Part shown: piece by piece, positions 54,797-64,000 of the stretch
Layout of the letters: each line of letters opens with the position of its first letter
Numbering within the stretch: position 1 is the stretch's first letter
Notes under the pieces: generated by a model
Told to the model about the DNA's origin: nothing
What the model saw: only the letters and a program-made list of their open reading frames with translations
The model's database searches: none
Program-made: the position numbers and the translations under genes
Assembly (NCBI RefSeq): GCF_000307775.2
Contig: NZ_KK020677.1
Span: forward strand, 360,625-424,624
Direction of reading: 5' to 3'
Length of the DNA stretch: 64,000 nucleotides
DNA from: Stutzerimonas stutzeri KOS6
Lineage (GTDB): Bacteria; Pseudomonadota; Gammaproteobacteria; Pseudomonadales; Pseudomonadaceae

Positions 54797-54961
54797 TCAG
54801 GGGAAGGTGATGTAGATCTTGAAGGCCAGCGTCGAGAACATGGTCAGCACGCCCAAGCTCAGCAGGCCGACGCCCCATTGCGTATCCCGGTAGTTGAAAC
54901 CCACGCAGAGCATGACGAAACCGATGACGATGAGCGTCAGAAGCCAGTGAATGCTGTCCAT
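54797..54961 (-). CDS. 54-residue predicted inner-membrane protein
   Basis: A short gene not covered by usual length cut-offs. A strong GAGGAGGCACCG ribosome site precedes the ATG, and it translates to MDSIHWLLTLIVIGFVMLCV, then GFNYRDTQWGVGLLSL and a second hydrophobic stretch ending FKIYITFP, i.e. two membrane helices joined by a short loop. It converges with moaE, leaving four bases. Function unknown; no relative is recognised. Confidence 0.78.
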   Translation of the reverse strand: MDSIHWLLTLIVIGFVMLCVGFNYRDTQWGVGLLSLGVLTMFSTLAFKIYITFP

Positions 54962-55087
54962 CGGTGCCTCCTCGATCCTGATTCCGGGTACAACTCTAGC
55001 CGCCCGACGATGATCGCCGCCTGACTCAGATCATCGAGTCAGGCAGTGGATCAGGAATACGGCGCGCCGAGGTCACGCCGGAGGGAC

Positions 55088-56524
55088 TCAACGTGCTTGG
55101 GGTACCGGGGTGAGCAGTTCTGCCGGCGGCATTTCGCACTGTATCTTGCGGCCGATCAGTGCCTCGATGGGCGGCAGCGCAAAGGAGTCGTCTTCGCCGG
55201 CGAAGCTGATTGACGTGCCGCTGGTGCCGGCACGGCCGGTGCGGCCGATGCGGTGCACGTAATCGTCGGGATCTTCCGGCAGGGTGAAATTGATCACATG
55301 GCTGATGCCATCGACGTGAATGCCTCGACCGGCGACGTCGGTGGCCACCAGTACGCGGATCTTGCCTTCACGAAAGCCTTCCAACGTGCGGATACGCTTG
55401 TGCTGCGGTACGTCGCCGGACATCTGCGCAGCACTGATGCCGTCGCGGGTCAGGCGCTCTTCGATGCGCCGCACTTCGTCCTTGCGGTTGGCGAAGACCA
55501 TTACCCGCGTCCAGTCGTTCTGGGTGATCAGGTTGTACAACAGCTTGTACTTGTCGCTGCCGGCCACGGCGTAGACATGCTGCTCGACGGTGTCGCTGGC
55601 CACGTTCTCCGGCTCGATTTCGACTACCGCGGGATTGGTCGTCCACTGCTGCGCCAGGTTCATCACGTCGTCGGTGAAGGTGGCGGAGAACAGCAGGGTC
55701 TGACGTTCGCTCTTGGGTGGTGTCTGTCGGATGATCTGGCGGACCTGCGGAATGAAGCCCATGTCGAGCATGCGGTCGGCTTCGTCCAGCACCATCACCT
55801 CGACCATGTCCAGGTGCACCTCGCCACGCTGGTTGAAATCCAGCAGGCGCCCGGGCGTGGCAACCAGAATGTCGCAGTACTTCGATTCCAGCAGCTTGAG
55901 CTGCTTGTCGAAGTCCATGCCGCCGACGAAGCTCATCACATTCAGCCCGGTGTACTTGGTCAGGTCCAGCGCGTCGTTGGCGATCTGCACCACCAGTTCG
56001 CGGGTAGGGGCGATGATCAGTGCGCGTGGCTCGCCCATGTAGCGATCCTTGGGCGGCGGCGTCTGGAGCAACTGAGTGATGGTGGAGATGAGAAAGGCAG
56101 CCGTCTTGCCCGTGCCGGTCTGGGCGCGACCGATGGCGTCTCTGCCGGCCAGCGTGTAGCCGAGCACCTGGGCCTGGATCGGCGTGCAGTAGGGGAATCC
56201 CAGGTCGTGGATCGCATGCATCAGCTCGGGGGCGAGCTTGAAGTCGTGGAAGCGGGTCTTGCCTTCGGCCGGCTCGACCACGAAGTCTTCCAGTTTCCAG
56301 GCGGGCGCAGCGGGCCTTGCCGGCTTGTTGTTACGCGGGCGTCGTGGCTTTTCACTGGAGCGTGGCGCGGGTTGCTGCGTGGGGAGGCGCTCGGCGGCCT
56401 CGGCGTTTTGTCGGGCCGGGGGGTTATGTGGTGGCGTCTCGTCACCGGCAGGCCCGGCGCTGGCCACTACGTCGGCCTGCTTGTCGGGGGCCTTGCCAAA
56501 GATTTTCTTGAGTGCTTTGAGCAC
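55088..56524 (-). CDS. rhlB: DEAD-box ATP-dependent RNA helicase RhlB
   Basis: A 478-residue helicase unwinding RNA, in gammaproteobacteria a partner of the degradosome. An N-terminal low-complexity Pro/Ala extension (about 1-75) precedes the core: Q motif [33 protein letters not shown] and [10 protein letters not shown]. The start codon is GTG. Compared with E. coli RhlB (421) the extra length is in the N-terminal tail, as recalled for pseudomonads. Confidence 0.9.
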   Translation of the reverse strand: MLKALKKIFGKAPDKQADVVASAGPAGDETPPHNPPARQNAEAAERLPTQQPAPRSSEKPRRPRNNKPARPAAPAWKLEDFVVEPAEGKTRFHDFKLAPELMHAIHDLGFPYCTPIQAQVLGYTLAGRDAIGRAQTGTGKTAAFLISTITQLLQTPPPKDRYMGEPRALIIAPTRELVVQIANDALDLTKYTGLNVMSFVGGMDFDKQLKLLESKYCDILVATPGRLLDFNQRGEVHLDMVEVMVLDEADRMLDMGFIPQVRQIIRQTPPKSERQTLLFSATFTDDVMNLAQQWTTNPAVVEIEPENVASDTVEQHVYAVAGSDKYKLLYNLITQNDWTRVMVFANRKDEVRRIEERLTRDGISAAQMSGDVPQHKRIRTLEGFREGKIRVLVATDVAGRGIHVDGISHVINFTLPEDPDDYVHRIGRTGRAGTSGTSISFAGEDDSFALPPIEALIGRKIQCEMPPAELLTPVPQAR

Positions 56525-56669
56525 GGTCTTCTCGTCGTCGAATTAGGAAAGAATCGCGCGTCAGTGTAATGCAAGACGCCGGTATGGCGAAGTCTCGCGC
56601 TCGGTTACGTCTGGCGTTGCGGCGCCAGCCAGCGAGCTGTGCGACCCGCTGGCGATGAGGTGCGCGCCC

Positions 56670-57648
<979 letters not shown>

Positions 57649-58677
57649 ATGATTAGGGTGAAATCCACACTGGCTGCGCTGGGTGCTGTGTCACTGCTGG
57701 GGGTGAGTGGGATGGCGCAGGCGGGGGCGACCCTCGATGCGGTGCAGAAGAAGGGCTTCGTGCAGTGCGGCATCAGCGACGGCCTTCCAGGCTTCTCGTT
57801 CGCCGATGCCAAGGGCAATTATCAGGGCCTCGACGTGGATGTCTGCCGTGCAGTAGCCGCAGCGGTCTTCGGTGATGCGAACAAGGTCAAGTACAGCCCA
57901 TTGACGGCGAAGGAGCGCTTCACCGCCCTGCAATCGGGTGAAGTGGACATGCTGTCGCGCAACACCACCTGGACCAGCTCGCGGGATGCAGCGATGGGGT
58001 TGAATTTCACCGGCGTGACCTACTACGACGGGCAGGGCTTCCTCGTAAACAAGGAGCTTGGCGTCAAGAGCGCCAAGGAACTGGATGGCGCCACCGTCTG
58101 CATCCAGGCGGGCACGACCACGGAGCTCAACCTTTCCGACTATTTCCGCGCCAACAATCTGAAATACACCCCCATTACTTATGACACCTCCGACGAGAGC
58201 GCCAAGTCGCTGGAGTCGGGGCGTTGCGATGTACTGACATCCGATCAGTCGCAGCTGTACGCCCAGCGCATCAAGCTCGCCAATCCCGACGAGTATGTGG
58301 TGCTGCCGGAGGTGATCTCCAAGGAGCCGCTCGGCCCTGCGGTTCGTCAGGGTGACGAGGAGTGGTTCGATATCGTGCGCTGGAGCCTGTTCGCCATGCT
58401 CAATGCCGAAGAGCTGGGCATCACCTCGGCAAACGTCGAGGAAAAGGCCAAGAGCACCAAGAATCCCGACGTGGCGCGCCTGCTCGGCGTCGAAGGGGAA
58501 TACGGCAAGGATCTCAAGCTGCCTAAGGACTGGGCAGTGCAAATCGTCAAGCAGGTCGGTAACTATGGTGAGATCTTCGATCGCAACGTCGGTGCCGGCA
58601 GCGAGCTGAAGATCGAACGCGGCCTCAATGCCCTCTGGAACAACGGCGGCGTGCAATACGCTCCGCCAGTACGTTGA
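57649..58677 (+). CDS. aapJ: General L-amino-acid ABC transporter, periplasmic binding protein
   Basis: A 342-residue binding protein. A 25-residue signal peptide ends AQAGA; then GATLDAVQKKGFVQCGISDGLPGFS and the family block VDVCRAVAAAVFGD. It binds glutamate, aspartate and other L-amino acids and delivers them to AapQM. First gene of aapJQMP; a hairpin after it (58683-58703) may keep its transcript more abundant than the rest. Confidence 0.93.
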   Translation: MIRVKSTLAALGAVSLLGVSGMAQAGATLDAVQKKGFVQCGISDGLPGFSFADAKGNYQGLDVDVCRAVAAAVFGDANKVKYSPLTAKERFTALQSGEVDMLSRNTTWTSSRDAAMGLNFTGVTYYDGQGFLVNKELGVKSAKELDGATVCIQAGTTTELNLSDYFRANNLKYTPITYDTSDESAKSLESGRCDVLTSDQSQLYAQRIKLANPDEYVVLPEVISKEPLGPAVRQGDEEWFDIVRWSLFAMLNAEELGITSANVEEKAKSTKNPDVARLLGVEGEYGKDLKLPKDWAVQIVKQVGNYGEIFDRNVGAGSELKIERGLNALWNNGGVQYAPPVR

Positions 58678-58682
58678 TCGAG

Positions 58683-58703
58683 CGGGCCGGGTTTGCCGGC
58701 CCG
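58683..58703 (+). terminator. Intercistronic hairpin after aapJ
   Basis: CGGGCCGG and CCGGCCCG pair around GTTTG, six bases after the stop. The T-run is poor, consistent with transcript stabilisation or partial termination, as is common after binding-protein genes. Confidence 0.65.
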
Positions 58704-58768
58704 TTACCAAAGGGAGAACGCGTCGCCGGTGCGTACAACGCGCCGGCGCTGCCGTATGAGGACTTTCG

Positions 58769-59953
58769 ATGCGAACCATCGACAATCCCAGGCCGGCCAG
58801 CGGATCGCTACTGAACGATCCTAAGGCGCGGGCATGGCTGTTTCAGATTATTGCTGTCATCGCCGTCGTTGCATTCGGCTGGTACCTGTTCCACAACACC
58901 CAGACCAACCTTGCCCATCGCGGCATCACCTCCGGGTTCGGCTTCCTGGACAATGCCGCCGGGTTCGGCATTTCCCAGCACCTGATCGACTACAGCGAGA
59001 GCGATACGTACGGGCGCGTGTTCTGGGTCGGGTTGCTCAATACGTTGCTGGTCAGCGTGATCGGCATCGTGCTGGCAACGGTGATGGGTTTCATCCTCGG
59101 CGTAGGCCGCCTGTCGAGCAACTGGCTGATTCGTCAACTGGCCACGCTGTACATCGAGATATTCCGCAATATCCCGCCGCTGTTGCTTATTTTCTTCGTG
59201 TATTTCGCGGTAATCGGTCCGCTGCCAGGGCCTCGCGACAGCCTGAGCCTGCTGGATGCGGTGTTCCTCAACAACCGTGGCGTGCAGATGCCGGCACCCA
59301 GCGCCGCCGAAGGGTTCTGGGCGTTCTGGGTGGCGTTGTTCGTTGCGCTCGTCGCGGTGGTCCTGCTCAATCGGTGGGCGCGCGCCCGGCAGCATGCGAC
59401 CGGCCAAATGTTTCCGGTGTTCTGGACCAGCCTCGGGCTGTTTCTGGTATTGCCCTGGCTGATGACGCTCGTTGCGGGGTCACCTTTCACCTGGGAGGTA
59501 CCGCAGCTGCAGCGCTTCAATATCCGCGGCGGCTGGGTGGTCATACCGGAACTGGTCTCGATCGTCGTGGCGCTATCGGTCTATACCGCTGCCTTCATCG
59601 GCGAAACCGTACGCTCGGGGATTCAGTCGGTCAGCCACGGTCAGACCGAGGCTGCGTCGTCCCTCGGGCTGCGCCCTGCGCAGGTATTGCGACTGGTGAT
59701 CGTGCCGCAGGCACTGAGGGTGATCGTTCCGCCGCTCACCAGTCAGTACCTGAACCTGGCGAAGAACTCGTCCCTCGCTGCCGCCATCGGTTATCCGGAC
59801 ATGGTGTCGCTGTTCGCCGGCACGGTGCTCAACCAGACCGGGCAGGCCATCGAGACCATGGCCATCACCATGAGCGTCTATCTGGCCATCAGCATCAGCA
59901 TCTCGTTGCTGATGAACTGGTACAACAAGCGCATTGCGCTGATCGAGCGGTGA
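58769..59953 (+). CDS. aapQ: General L-amino-acid ABC transporter permease
   Basis: A 394-residue inner-membrane permease, longer than HisQ-type (about 230) because of an N-terminal helix and extra loop segments, as in AapQ. The signature EAASSLGLRPAQVLRLVIVPQALRVI (EAA loop) contacts the ATPase. Precedes aapM by four bases. Confidence 0.93.
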   Translation: MRTIDNPRPASGSLLNDPKARAWLFQIIAVIAVVAFGWYLFHNTQTNLAHRGITSGFGFLDNAAGFGISQHLIDYSESDTYGRVFWVGLLNTLLVSVIGIVLATVMGFILGVGRLSSNWLIRQLATLYIEIFRNIPPLLLIFFVYFAVIGPLPGPRDSLSLLDAVFLNNRGVQMPAPSAAEGFWAFWVALFVALVAVVLLNRWARARQHATGQMFPVFWTSLGLFLVLPWLMTLVAGSPFTWEVPQLQRFNIRGGWVVIPELVSIVVALSVYTAAFIGETVRSGIQSVSHGQTEAASSLGLRPAQVLRLVIVPQALRVIVPPLTSQYLNLAKNSSLAAAIGYPDMVSLFAGTVLNQTGQAIETMAITMSVYLAISISISLLMNWYNKRIALIER

Positions 59954-59957
59954 GCGC

Positions 59958-61055
59958 ATGACCATTCATACCTTCAAGCCCGACCTGCCGCCGCCGACCA
60001 TCAGTATTGGCGCACTCGGCTGGTTGCGGGCCAATCTGTTCTCCAGCTGGATCAATACCTTGCTTACGCTGGTGGGGCTGTACCTGCTCTGGCTGGTTGT
60101 GCCTCCGGTGCTCGAGTGGGCCATCTTCAAGGCGGACTGGAGCGGCGAAACACGTGCCGACTGCAGTCGTGAAGGAGCCTGCTGGGTCTTCGTGCAGACG
60201 CGTTTCGGTCAGTTCATGTATGGCTTCTATCCCACGGAGCTGCGCTGGCGGGTCGATGCGGCGGCATGGTTGGCGATCATTGGCGCAGCCCCGCTGCTGC
60301 TGCGGCAGATGCCGCACAAACTGCGCTATGGCTTGGGCTACCTGCTGGTCTATCCACTGCTGGCCTATTGGCTGCTGCATGGCGGATTCTTCGGCCTGCA
60401 GACGGTGCCCACCAGCCAGTGGGGCGGGCTGATGCTGACCGTGGTGATCGCCGCCGTGGGCATTGCCGGTGCCCTGCCACTGGGCATCCTGCTGGCGCTG
60501 GGGCGGCGTTCGGACATGCCGGCGATTCGTGTGCTATGCGTGACCTTCATCGAGTTCTGGCGCGGCGTGCCGCTGATCACCGTGTTGTTCATGTCCTCGG
60601 TGATGCTGCCGCTGTTCCTGCCCGAAGGCATGAACCTGGACAAGCTGCTGCGGGCGATGCTGATGGTGGTGTTCTTCGAGGCTGCCTATGTCGCCGAAGT
60701 GGTACGTGGTGGCCTGCAGGCGATCCCCAAGGGGCAATACGAAGCTGCCGCTGCAATGGGACTGGGCTATTGGCGCAGTACGCTGCTGGTGATCCTGCCG
60801 CAGGCGCTGAAGCTGGTGATTCCGGGCATCGTCAATACCTTCATCGCGCTGTTCAAGGACACCAGCCTGGTGATCATCATCGGCCTGTTCGACTTCCTCA
60901 ACAGCATCAAGCGCGCCACTGCGGACCCGGCCTGGCTGGGCATGTCCACCGAGGGCTATGTGTTCGCTGCGCTGGTGTACTGGATGTTCTGTTTCGGCAT
61001 GTCCCGCTATTCGATGCGCCTGGAGCGCAAGCTGGACACCGGCCACAAGCGTTAG
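59958..61055 (+). CDS. aapM: General L-amino-acid ABC transporter permease
   Basis: A 365-residue permease, second membrane subunit. EAA loop: YEAAAAMGLGYWRSTLLVILPQALKLVIPG. Extra N-terminal helices near 30-50 and 90-125 distinguish AapM from short HisM-type permeases. Aap operon member, followed by the ATPase gene nine bases later. Confidence 0.93.
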   Translation: MTIHTFKPDLPPPTISIGALGWLRANLFSSWINTLLTLVGLYLLWLVVPPVLEWAIFKADWSGETRADCSREGACWVFVQTRFGQFMYGFYPTELRWRVDAAAWLAIIGAAPLLLRQMPHKLRYGLGYLLVYPLLAYWLLHGGFFGLQTVPTSQWGGLMLTVVIAAVGIAGALPLGILLALGRRSDMPAIRVLCVTFIEFWRGVPLITVLFMSSVMLPLFLPEGMNLDKLLRAMLMVVFFEAAYVAEVVRGGLQAIPKGQYEAAAAMGLGYWRSTLLVILPQALKLVIPGIVNTFIALFKDTSLVIIIGLFDFLNSIKRATADPAWLGMSTEGYVFAALVYWMFCFGMSRYSMRLERKLDTGHKR

Positions 61056-61064
61056 GAGTGATAT

Positions 61065-61832
61065 ATGAGTGATTCAATCGCGCAGGCCGGGCAGGCGAAC
61101 GAGCCGGTCATTCGCATGCAGGGCGTGCACAAGTGGTTCGGCCAGTTCCATGTGCTCAAGGACATCAATCTGAGCGTGCGCCAGGGCGAGCGCATCGTGC
61201 TGTGCGGGCCCTCGGGGTCCGGCAAGTCAACCACCATCCGCTGTCTGAACCGACTGGAGGAGCACCAGCAGGGGCGCATCGTCATCCACGGTGTGGAGCT
61301 GACCAACGATCTGAAACAGATCGAGGCGATCCGCAGCGAAGTTGGCATGGTCTTCCAGCACTTCAACCTGTTTCCTCATCTGACCGTGCTGCAGAACTGC
61401 ACCCTGGCACCCATGTGGGTGCGCAAGCTGCCGCGCCGCCAGGCCGAGGAAATCGCCATGCATTATCTGGAGCGGGTGCGTATTCCGGAGCAGGCCAACA
61501 AATTTCCCGGTCAGCTCTCCGGTGGCCAGCAGCAGCGCGTGGCGATTGCCCGCGCACTGTGCATGAAGCCGAAGATCATGTTGTTCGACGAACCGACCTC
61601 GGCGCTCGATCCGGAAATGGTCAAGGAAGTGCTCGATACCATGGTCAGTCTCGCCGAAAGCGGCATGACCATGCTCTGCGTCACCCACGAGATGGGCTTC
61701 GCGCGCACGGTGGCCGATCGGGTCATCTTCATGGACAAGGGTGAGATCGTCGAGCAGGCCGAGCCAGAGGTCTTCTTCACCAACCCGGTAAATGACAGGA
61801 CCAAGCTGTTCCTCAGCCAGATATTGCATTGA
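61065..61832 (+). CDS. aapP: General L-amino-acid ABC transporter ATPase
   Basis: A 255-residue ATP-binding subunit. Walker [10 protein letters not shown] at 48-56, signature [15 protein letters not shown], Walker [14 protein letters not shown] and switch His in [23 protein letters not shown] precedes the ATG. Completes aapJQMP. Confidence 0.95.
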   Translation: MSDSIAQAGQANEPVIRMQGVHKWFGQFHVLKDINLSVRQGERIVLCGPSGSGKSTTIRCLNRLEEHQQGRIVIHGVELTNDLKQIEAIRSEVGMVFQHFNLFPHLTVLQNCTLAPMWVRKLPRRQAEEIAMHYLERVRIPEQANKFPGQLSGGQQQRVAIARALCMKPKIMLFDEPTSALDPEMVKEVLDTMVSLAESGMTMLCVTHEMGFARTVADRVIFMDKGEIVEQAEPEVFFTNPVNDRTKLFLSQILH

Positions 61833-61849
61833 CGGGCACCGCAACGTGC

Positions 61850-61943
61850 AGGTTGGGTTGAGCGCAGCGAAGCCCAACGGCCGGAGGGTCGGGCATGGCG
61901 CCGGTGTGAGTTGGCTTCAGCGCTATGCGCCTCAACCCAACCT
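61850..61943. repeat. Palindromic extragenic repeat with 13-bp perfect inverted ends
   Basis: AGGTTGGGTTGAG at the left end matches CTCAACCCAACCT at the right. Inside are GCGCAGCGAAGCCCAAC and GTTGGCTTCAGCGC, imperfectly paired. It is the same family as 10724-10881 and lies between aapP and purL. Confidence 0.75.
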
Positions 61944-62010
61944 ACGCTCGGCTGCCGTCATGGGCTAGAATACGCCCCCGACTGCTCCCCCCTCCGAGGC
62001 TGTTCCGACG

Positions 62011-64000
62011 ATGTTGATCCTGCGCGGCGCTCCCGCTCTTTCCGCCTTCCGTCACGGCAAGCTCCTGGCACAACTGACCGAAAAGGTCCCCGCGGTCAGC
62101 GGGCTGTATGCCGAGTTCGCCCATTTCGCCGAGGTTTCCGGCGCGCTTGGCACGGATGAGCAGCATGTACTGACCCGCCTGCTGAAGTACGGCCCCAGCG
62201 TGCCGGTACAGGAGCCGGCCGGTCGGTTGTTCCTGGTGATTCCGCGTTTCGGCACCATCTCGCCCTGGTCGAGCAAGGCCAGCGACATCGCCCACAACTG
62301 CGGCCTGGAGAAGATCCAGCGGCTGGAGCGGGGCATTGCCTATTACGTGCAGGGCGAGTTGTCCGACGGTGACGCCGCGCTCGTCGCTGCGACCCTGCAC
62401 GACCGTATGACGCAGCTGGTGCTGGGCCGTTTCGAGGAGGCGACCAACCTGTTCAGTCATGCCGAGCCCAAGCCGCTCACGGCGGTGGACGTCCTCGGCG
62501 GTGGTCGCGCCGCGCTGGAGCAGGCCAACGTCGAACTGGGCCTGGCCCTGGCCGAGGACGAGATCGACTACCTGGTGCAGGCCTTCAGCGGGCTGGGGCG
62601 CAATCCGCACGATATCGAACTGATGATGTTCGCCCAGGCCAACTCCGAGCATTGCCGGCACAAGATCTTCAACGCCAGCTGGGACATCGATGGCGAAAGC
62701 CAGGACAAGTCCCTGTTCGGCATGATCAAGAACACCTACCAGCTGCATAACGAAGGCGTGCTTTCGGCCTACAAGGACAATGCCGCTGTGATCGTCGGCA
62801 GTGTCGCCGGGCGCTTCTACCCGAACCCGGATACGCGCGAGTACGCCGCGAGCCGGGAGCCGGTGCATATCCTGATGAAGGTGGAGACCCACAACCACCC
62901 GACCGCCATCGCCCCGTTCCCCGGCGCATCCACCGGCTCCGGTGGCGAGATTCGCGATGAAGGCGCCACCGGCCGTGGTGCCAAGCCCAAGGCCGGCCTG
63001 ACCGGCTTCACCGTCTCCAACCTGAACATTCCCGGCTTCGAACAGCCCTGGGAAAAGCCCTACGGCAAGCCGGAGCGTATCGTCACGCCGCTGGACATCA
63101 TGATCGAAGGCCCTCTGGGCGGTGCCGCGTTCAACAACGAATTCGGTCGTCCGGCGCTGACCGGCTACTTCCGCACCTTCGAACAGGCGATCAGCACGCC
63201 GCGTGGCGAGGAAGTGCGCGGCTATCACAAGCCGATCATGCTTGCCGGCGGCATGGGCAACATCCGTGAAGACCATGTGCAGAAGGGCGAGATTTCGGTC
63301 GGCGGCAAACTGATCGTACTTGGCGGCCCGGCGATGCTGATCGGCCTGGGCGGTGGTGCCGCATCCTCGATGGCCACCGGTACCAGCTCGGCGGATCTGG
63401 ATTTCGCCTCGGTGCAGCGCGACAACCCGGAAATGGAGCGTCGCTGCCAGGAAGTCATCGACCGCTGCTGGCAGCTCGGCGAGCAGAACCCGATCAAGTT
63501 CATCCATGACGTCGGTGCCGGTGGCCTGTCCAACGCCTTCCCCGAACTGGTCAACGATGGTGGCCGTGGCGGGCGCTTCGAGCTGCGCAACATCCCCAAC
63601 GACGAGCCTGGCATGGCGCCGCTGGAAATCTGGTGCAACGAGTCCCAGGAGCGCTACGTGCTTTCGGTCGACGCCGCCGATTTCGAGCGCTTCAAGGCCA
63701 TCTGCGAGCGCGAGCGCTGCCCGTTCGCAGTGGTCGGCGAGGCCACCGAGGAGCCGCATCTGACCGTCGCCGACAGCCATTTCGGCAACAATCCGGTGGA
63801 CATGCCGCTCAACGTCCTGCTCGGCAAGGCGCCGCGCATGCACCGCAGCGCGCAGCGCGAGGCCGAACTGGGCGATGACTTCAATGCCGCGGCGGTCTAT
63901 CTGGACGAGGCCGTCGGGCGCGTGCTGCGCCATCCGGCGGTGGCCAGCAAGAGCTTCCTGATCACCATCGGCGACCGCAGCATCACCGGCCAGGTCGCCC
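62011..64000 (+). CDS. purL: Phosphoribosylformylglycinamidine synthase, N-terminal part (3' end beyond window)
   Basis: About 663 residues of the approximately 1300-residue large-type PurL, fourth step of purine synthesis (FGAR to FGAM with glutamine). Visible are the N-terminal domain, the linker with [14 protein letters not shown], the ATP/substrate block [28 protein letters not shown] and [15 protein letters not shown], and [17 protein letters not shown]. The frame remains open to the window edge; the glutaminase domain lies beyond it. ATG at 62011 with a GAGGC site. Confidence 0.97.
   Translation, partial: MLILRGAPALSAFRHGKLLAQLTEKVPAVSGLYAEFAHFAEVSGALGTDEQHVLTRLLKYGPSVPVQEPAGRLFLVIPRFGTISPWSSKASDIAHNCGLEKIQRLERGIAYYVQGELSDGDAALVAATLHDRMTQLVLGRFEEATNLFSHAEPKPLTAVDVLGGGRAALEQANVELGLALAEDEIDYLVQAFSGLGRNPHDIELMMFAQANSEHCRHKIFNASWDIDGESQDKSLFGMIKNTYQLHNEGVLSAYKDNAAVIVGSVAGRFYPNPDTREYAASREPVHILMKVETHNHPTAIAPFPGASTGSGGEIRDEGATGRGAKPKAGLTGFTVSNLNIPGFEQPWEKPYGKPERIVTPLDIMIEGPLGGAAFNNEFGRPALTGYFRTFEQAISTPRGEEVRGYHKPIMLAGGMGNIREDHVQKGEISVGGKLIVLGGPAMLIGLGGGAASSMATGTSSADLDFASVQRDNPEMERRCQEVIDRCWQLGEQNPIKFIHDVGAGGLSNAFPELVNDGGRGGRFELRNIPNDEPGMAPLEIWCNESQERYVLSVDAADFERFKAICERERCPFAVVGEATEEPHLTVADSHFGNNPVDMPLNVLLGKAPRMHRSAQREAELGDDFNAAAVYLDEAVGRVLRHPAVASKSFLITIGDRSITGQVA

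Noticed and set aside
61942-63933. 663-codon antisense frame across purL
   Set aside because: The sense strand encodes unmistakable PurL; the antisense frame mirrors its codon bias.

Overview
The window reads as a high-GC gammaproteobacterial core chromosome, most likely a Pseudomonas of the stutzeri group (Stutzerimonas). The argument is protein content and gene order: mvaT, olsBA, folX/folM, class I fumarase, aapJQMP, and local gene order that from memory matches several P. aeruginosa PAO1 blocks (ompA-pta-ackA-slyD-gpx; olsA/olsB; fumarase-GGDEF-ferredoxin reductase-pykA; PilZ-DUF58-MoxR-sbcB-mvaT-purU; moaCDE; rhlB-esterase-aap). These synteny statements are recalled, not computed. I found no rRNA, tRNA, CRISPR array, prophage or complete insertion sequence.

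Layout. 1-2.4 kb: 3' end of a giant repeat-rich filamentous-haemagglutinin-type surface protein. 2.9-9.6 kb: OmpA-like lipoprotein, a large CHASE/PAS hybrid histidine kinase with three receiver domains, and a REC-PAS-GGDEF-EAL regulator. 9.7-18.4 kb: YihG-like acyltransferase, ackA-pta overflow pathway (minus strand), SlyD-like prolyl isomerase, glutathione peroxidase, a TetR/old-yellow-enzyme pair and cysZ. 18.6-21.1 kb: HopJ-family protein, DUF1244, folX, folM and a PilZ-like gene. 21.4-28.4 kb: flavodoxin, class II aldolase, acpH, ornithine-lipid genes olsB-olsA, an acyl-CoA-dehydrogenase-like protein, a phospholipase-D family lipid synthase, a PfpI protein and a VF530 protein. 28.4-33.7 kb: fumarase, membrane diguanylate cyclase overlapping a ferredoxin reductase, and pyruvate kinase. 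33.9-41.9 kb: small envelope proteins, a canonical PilZ protein, and a tightly overlapping six-gene RDD-SpoIIM-DUF4129-DUF4350-MoxR-DUF58 operon. 42.2-49.2 kb: sbcB, mvaT, purU, a HerA-like ATPase and a bifunctional GDP-mannose enzyme. 50-57 kb: yaaA, a cation diffusion facilitator, PIN-PhoH, moaCDE, an overlooked 54-residue membrane protein, rhlB and an esterase. 57.6-64 kb: the aapJQMP amino-acid importer and the 5' part of purL.

Themes. Cyclic-di-GMP signalling recurs (GGDEF-EAL protein, membrane GGDEF protein, one canonical and one degenerate PilZ protein), as does membrane-lipid remodelling (three acyltransferase-type enzymes, acpH, PLD synthase). The least understood coherent unit is the six-gene MoxR operon, in which five of the five junctions overlap; it looks like an AAA+ chaperone/vWA-like/membrane complex of unknown substrate. 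Non-coding signals of note are a three-arm palindromic repeat family (10.7 kb and 61.9 kb), a long hairpin at 25.9 kb, and several unassigned dyads near promoters.
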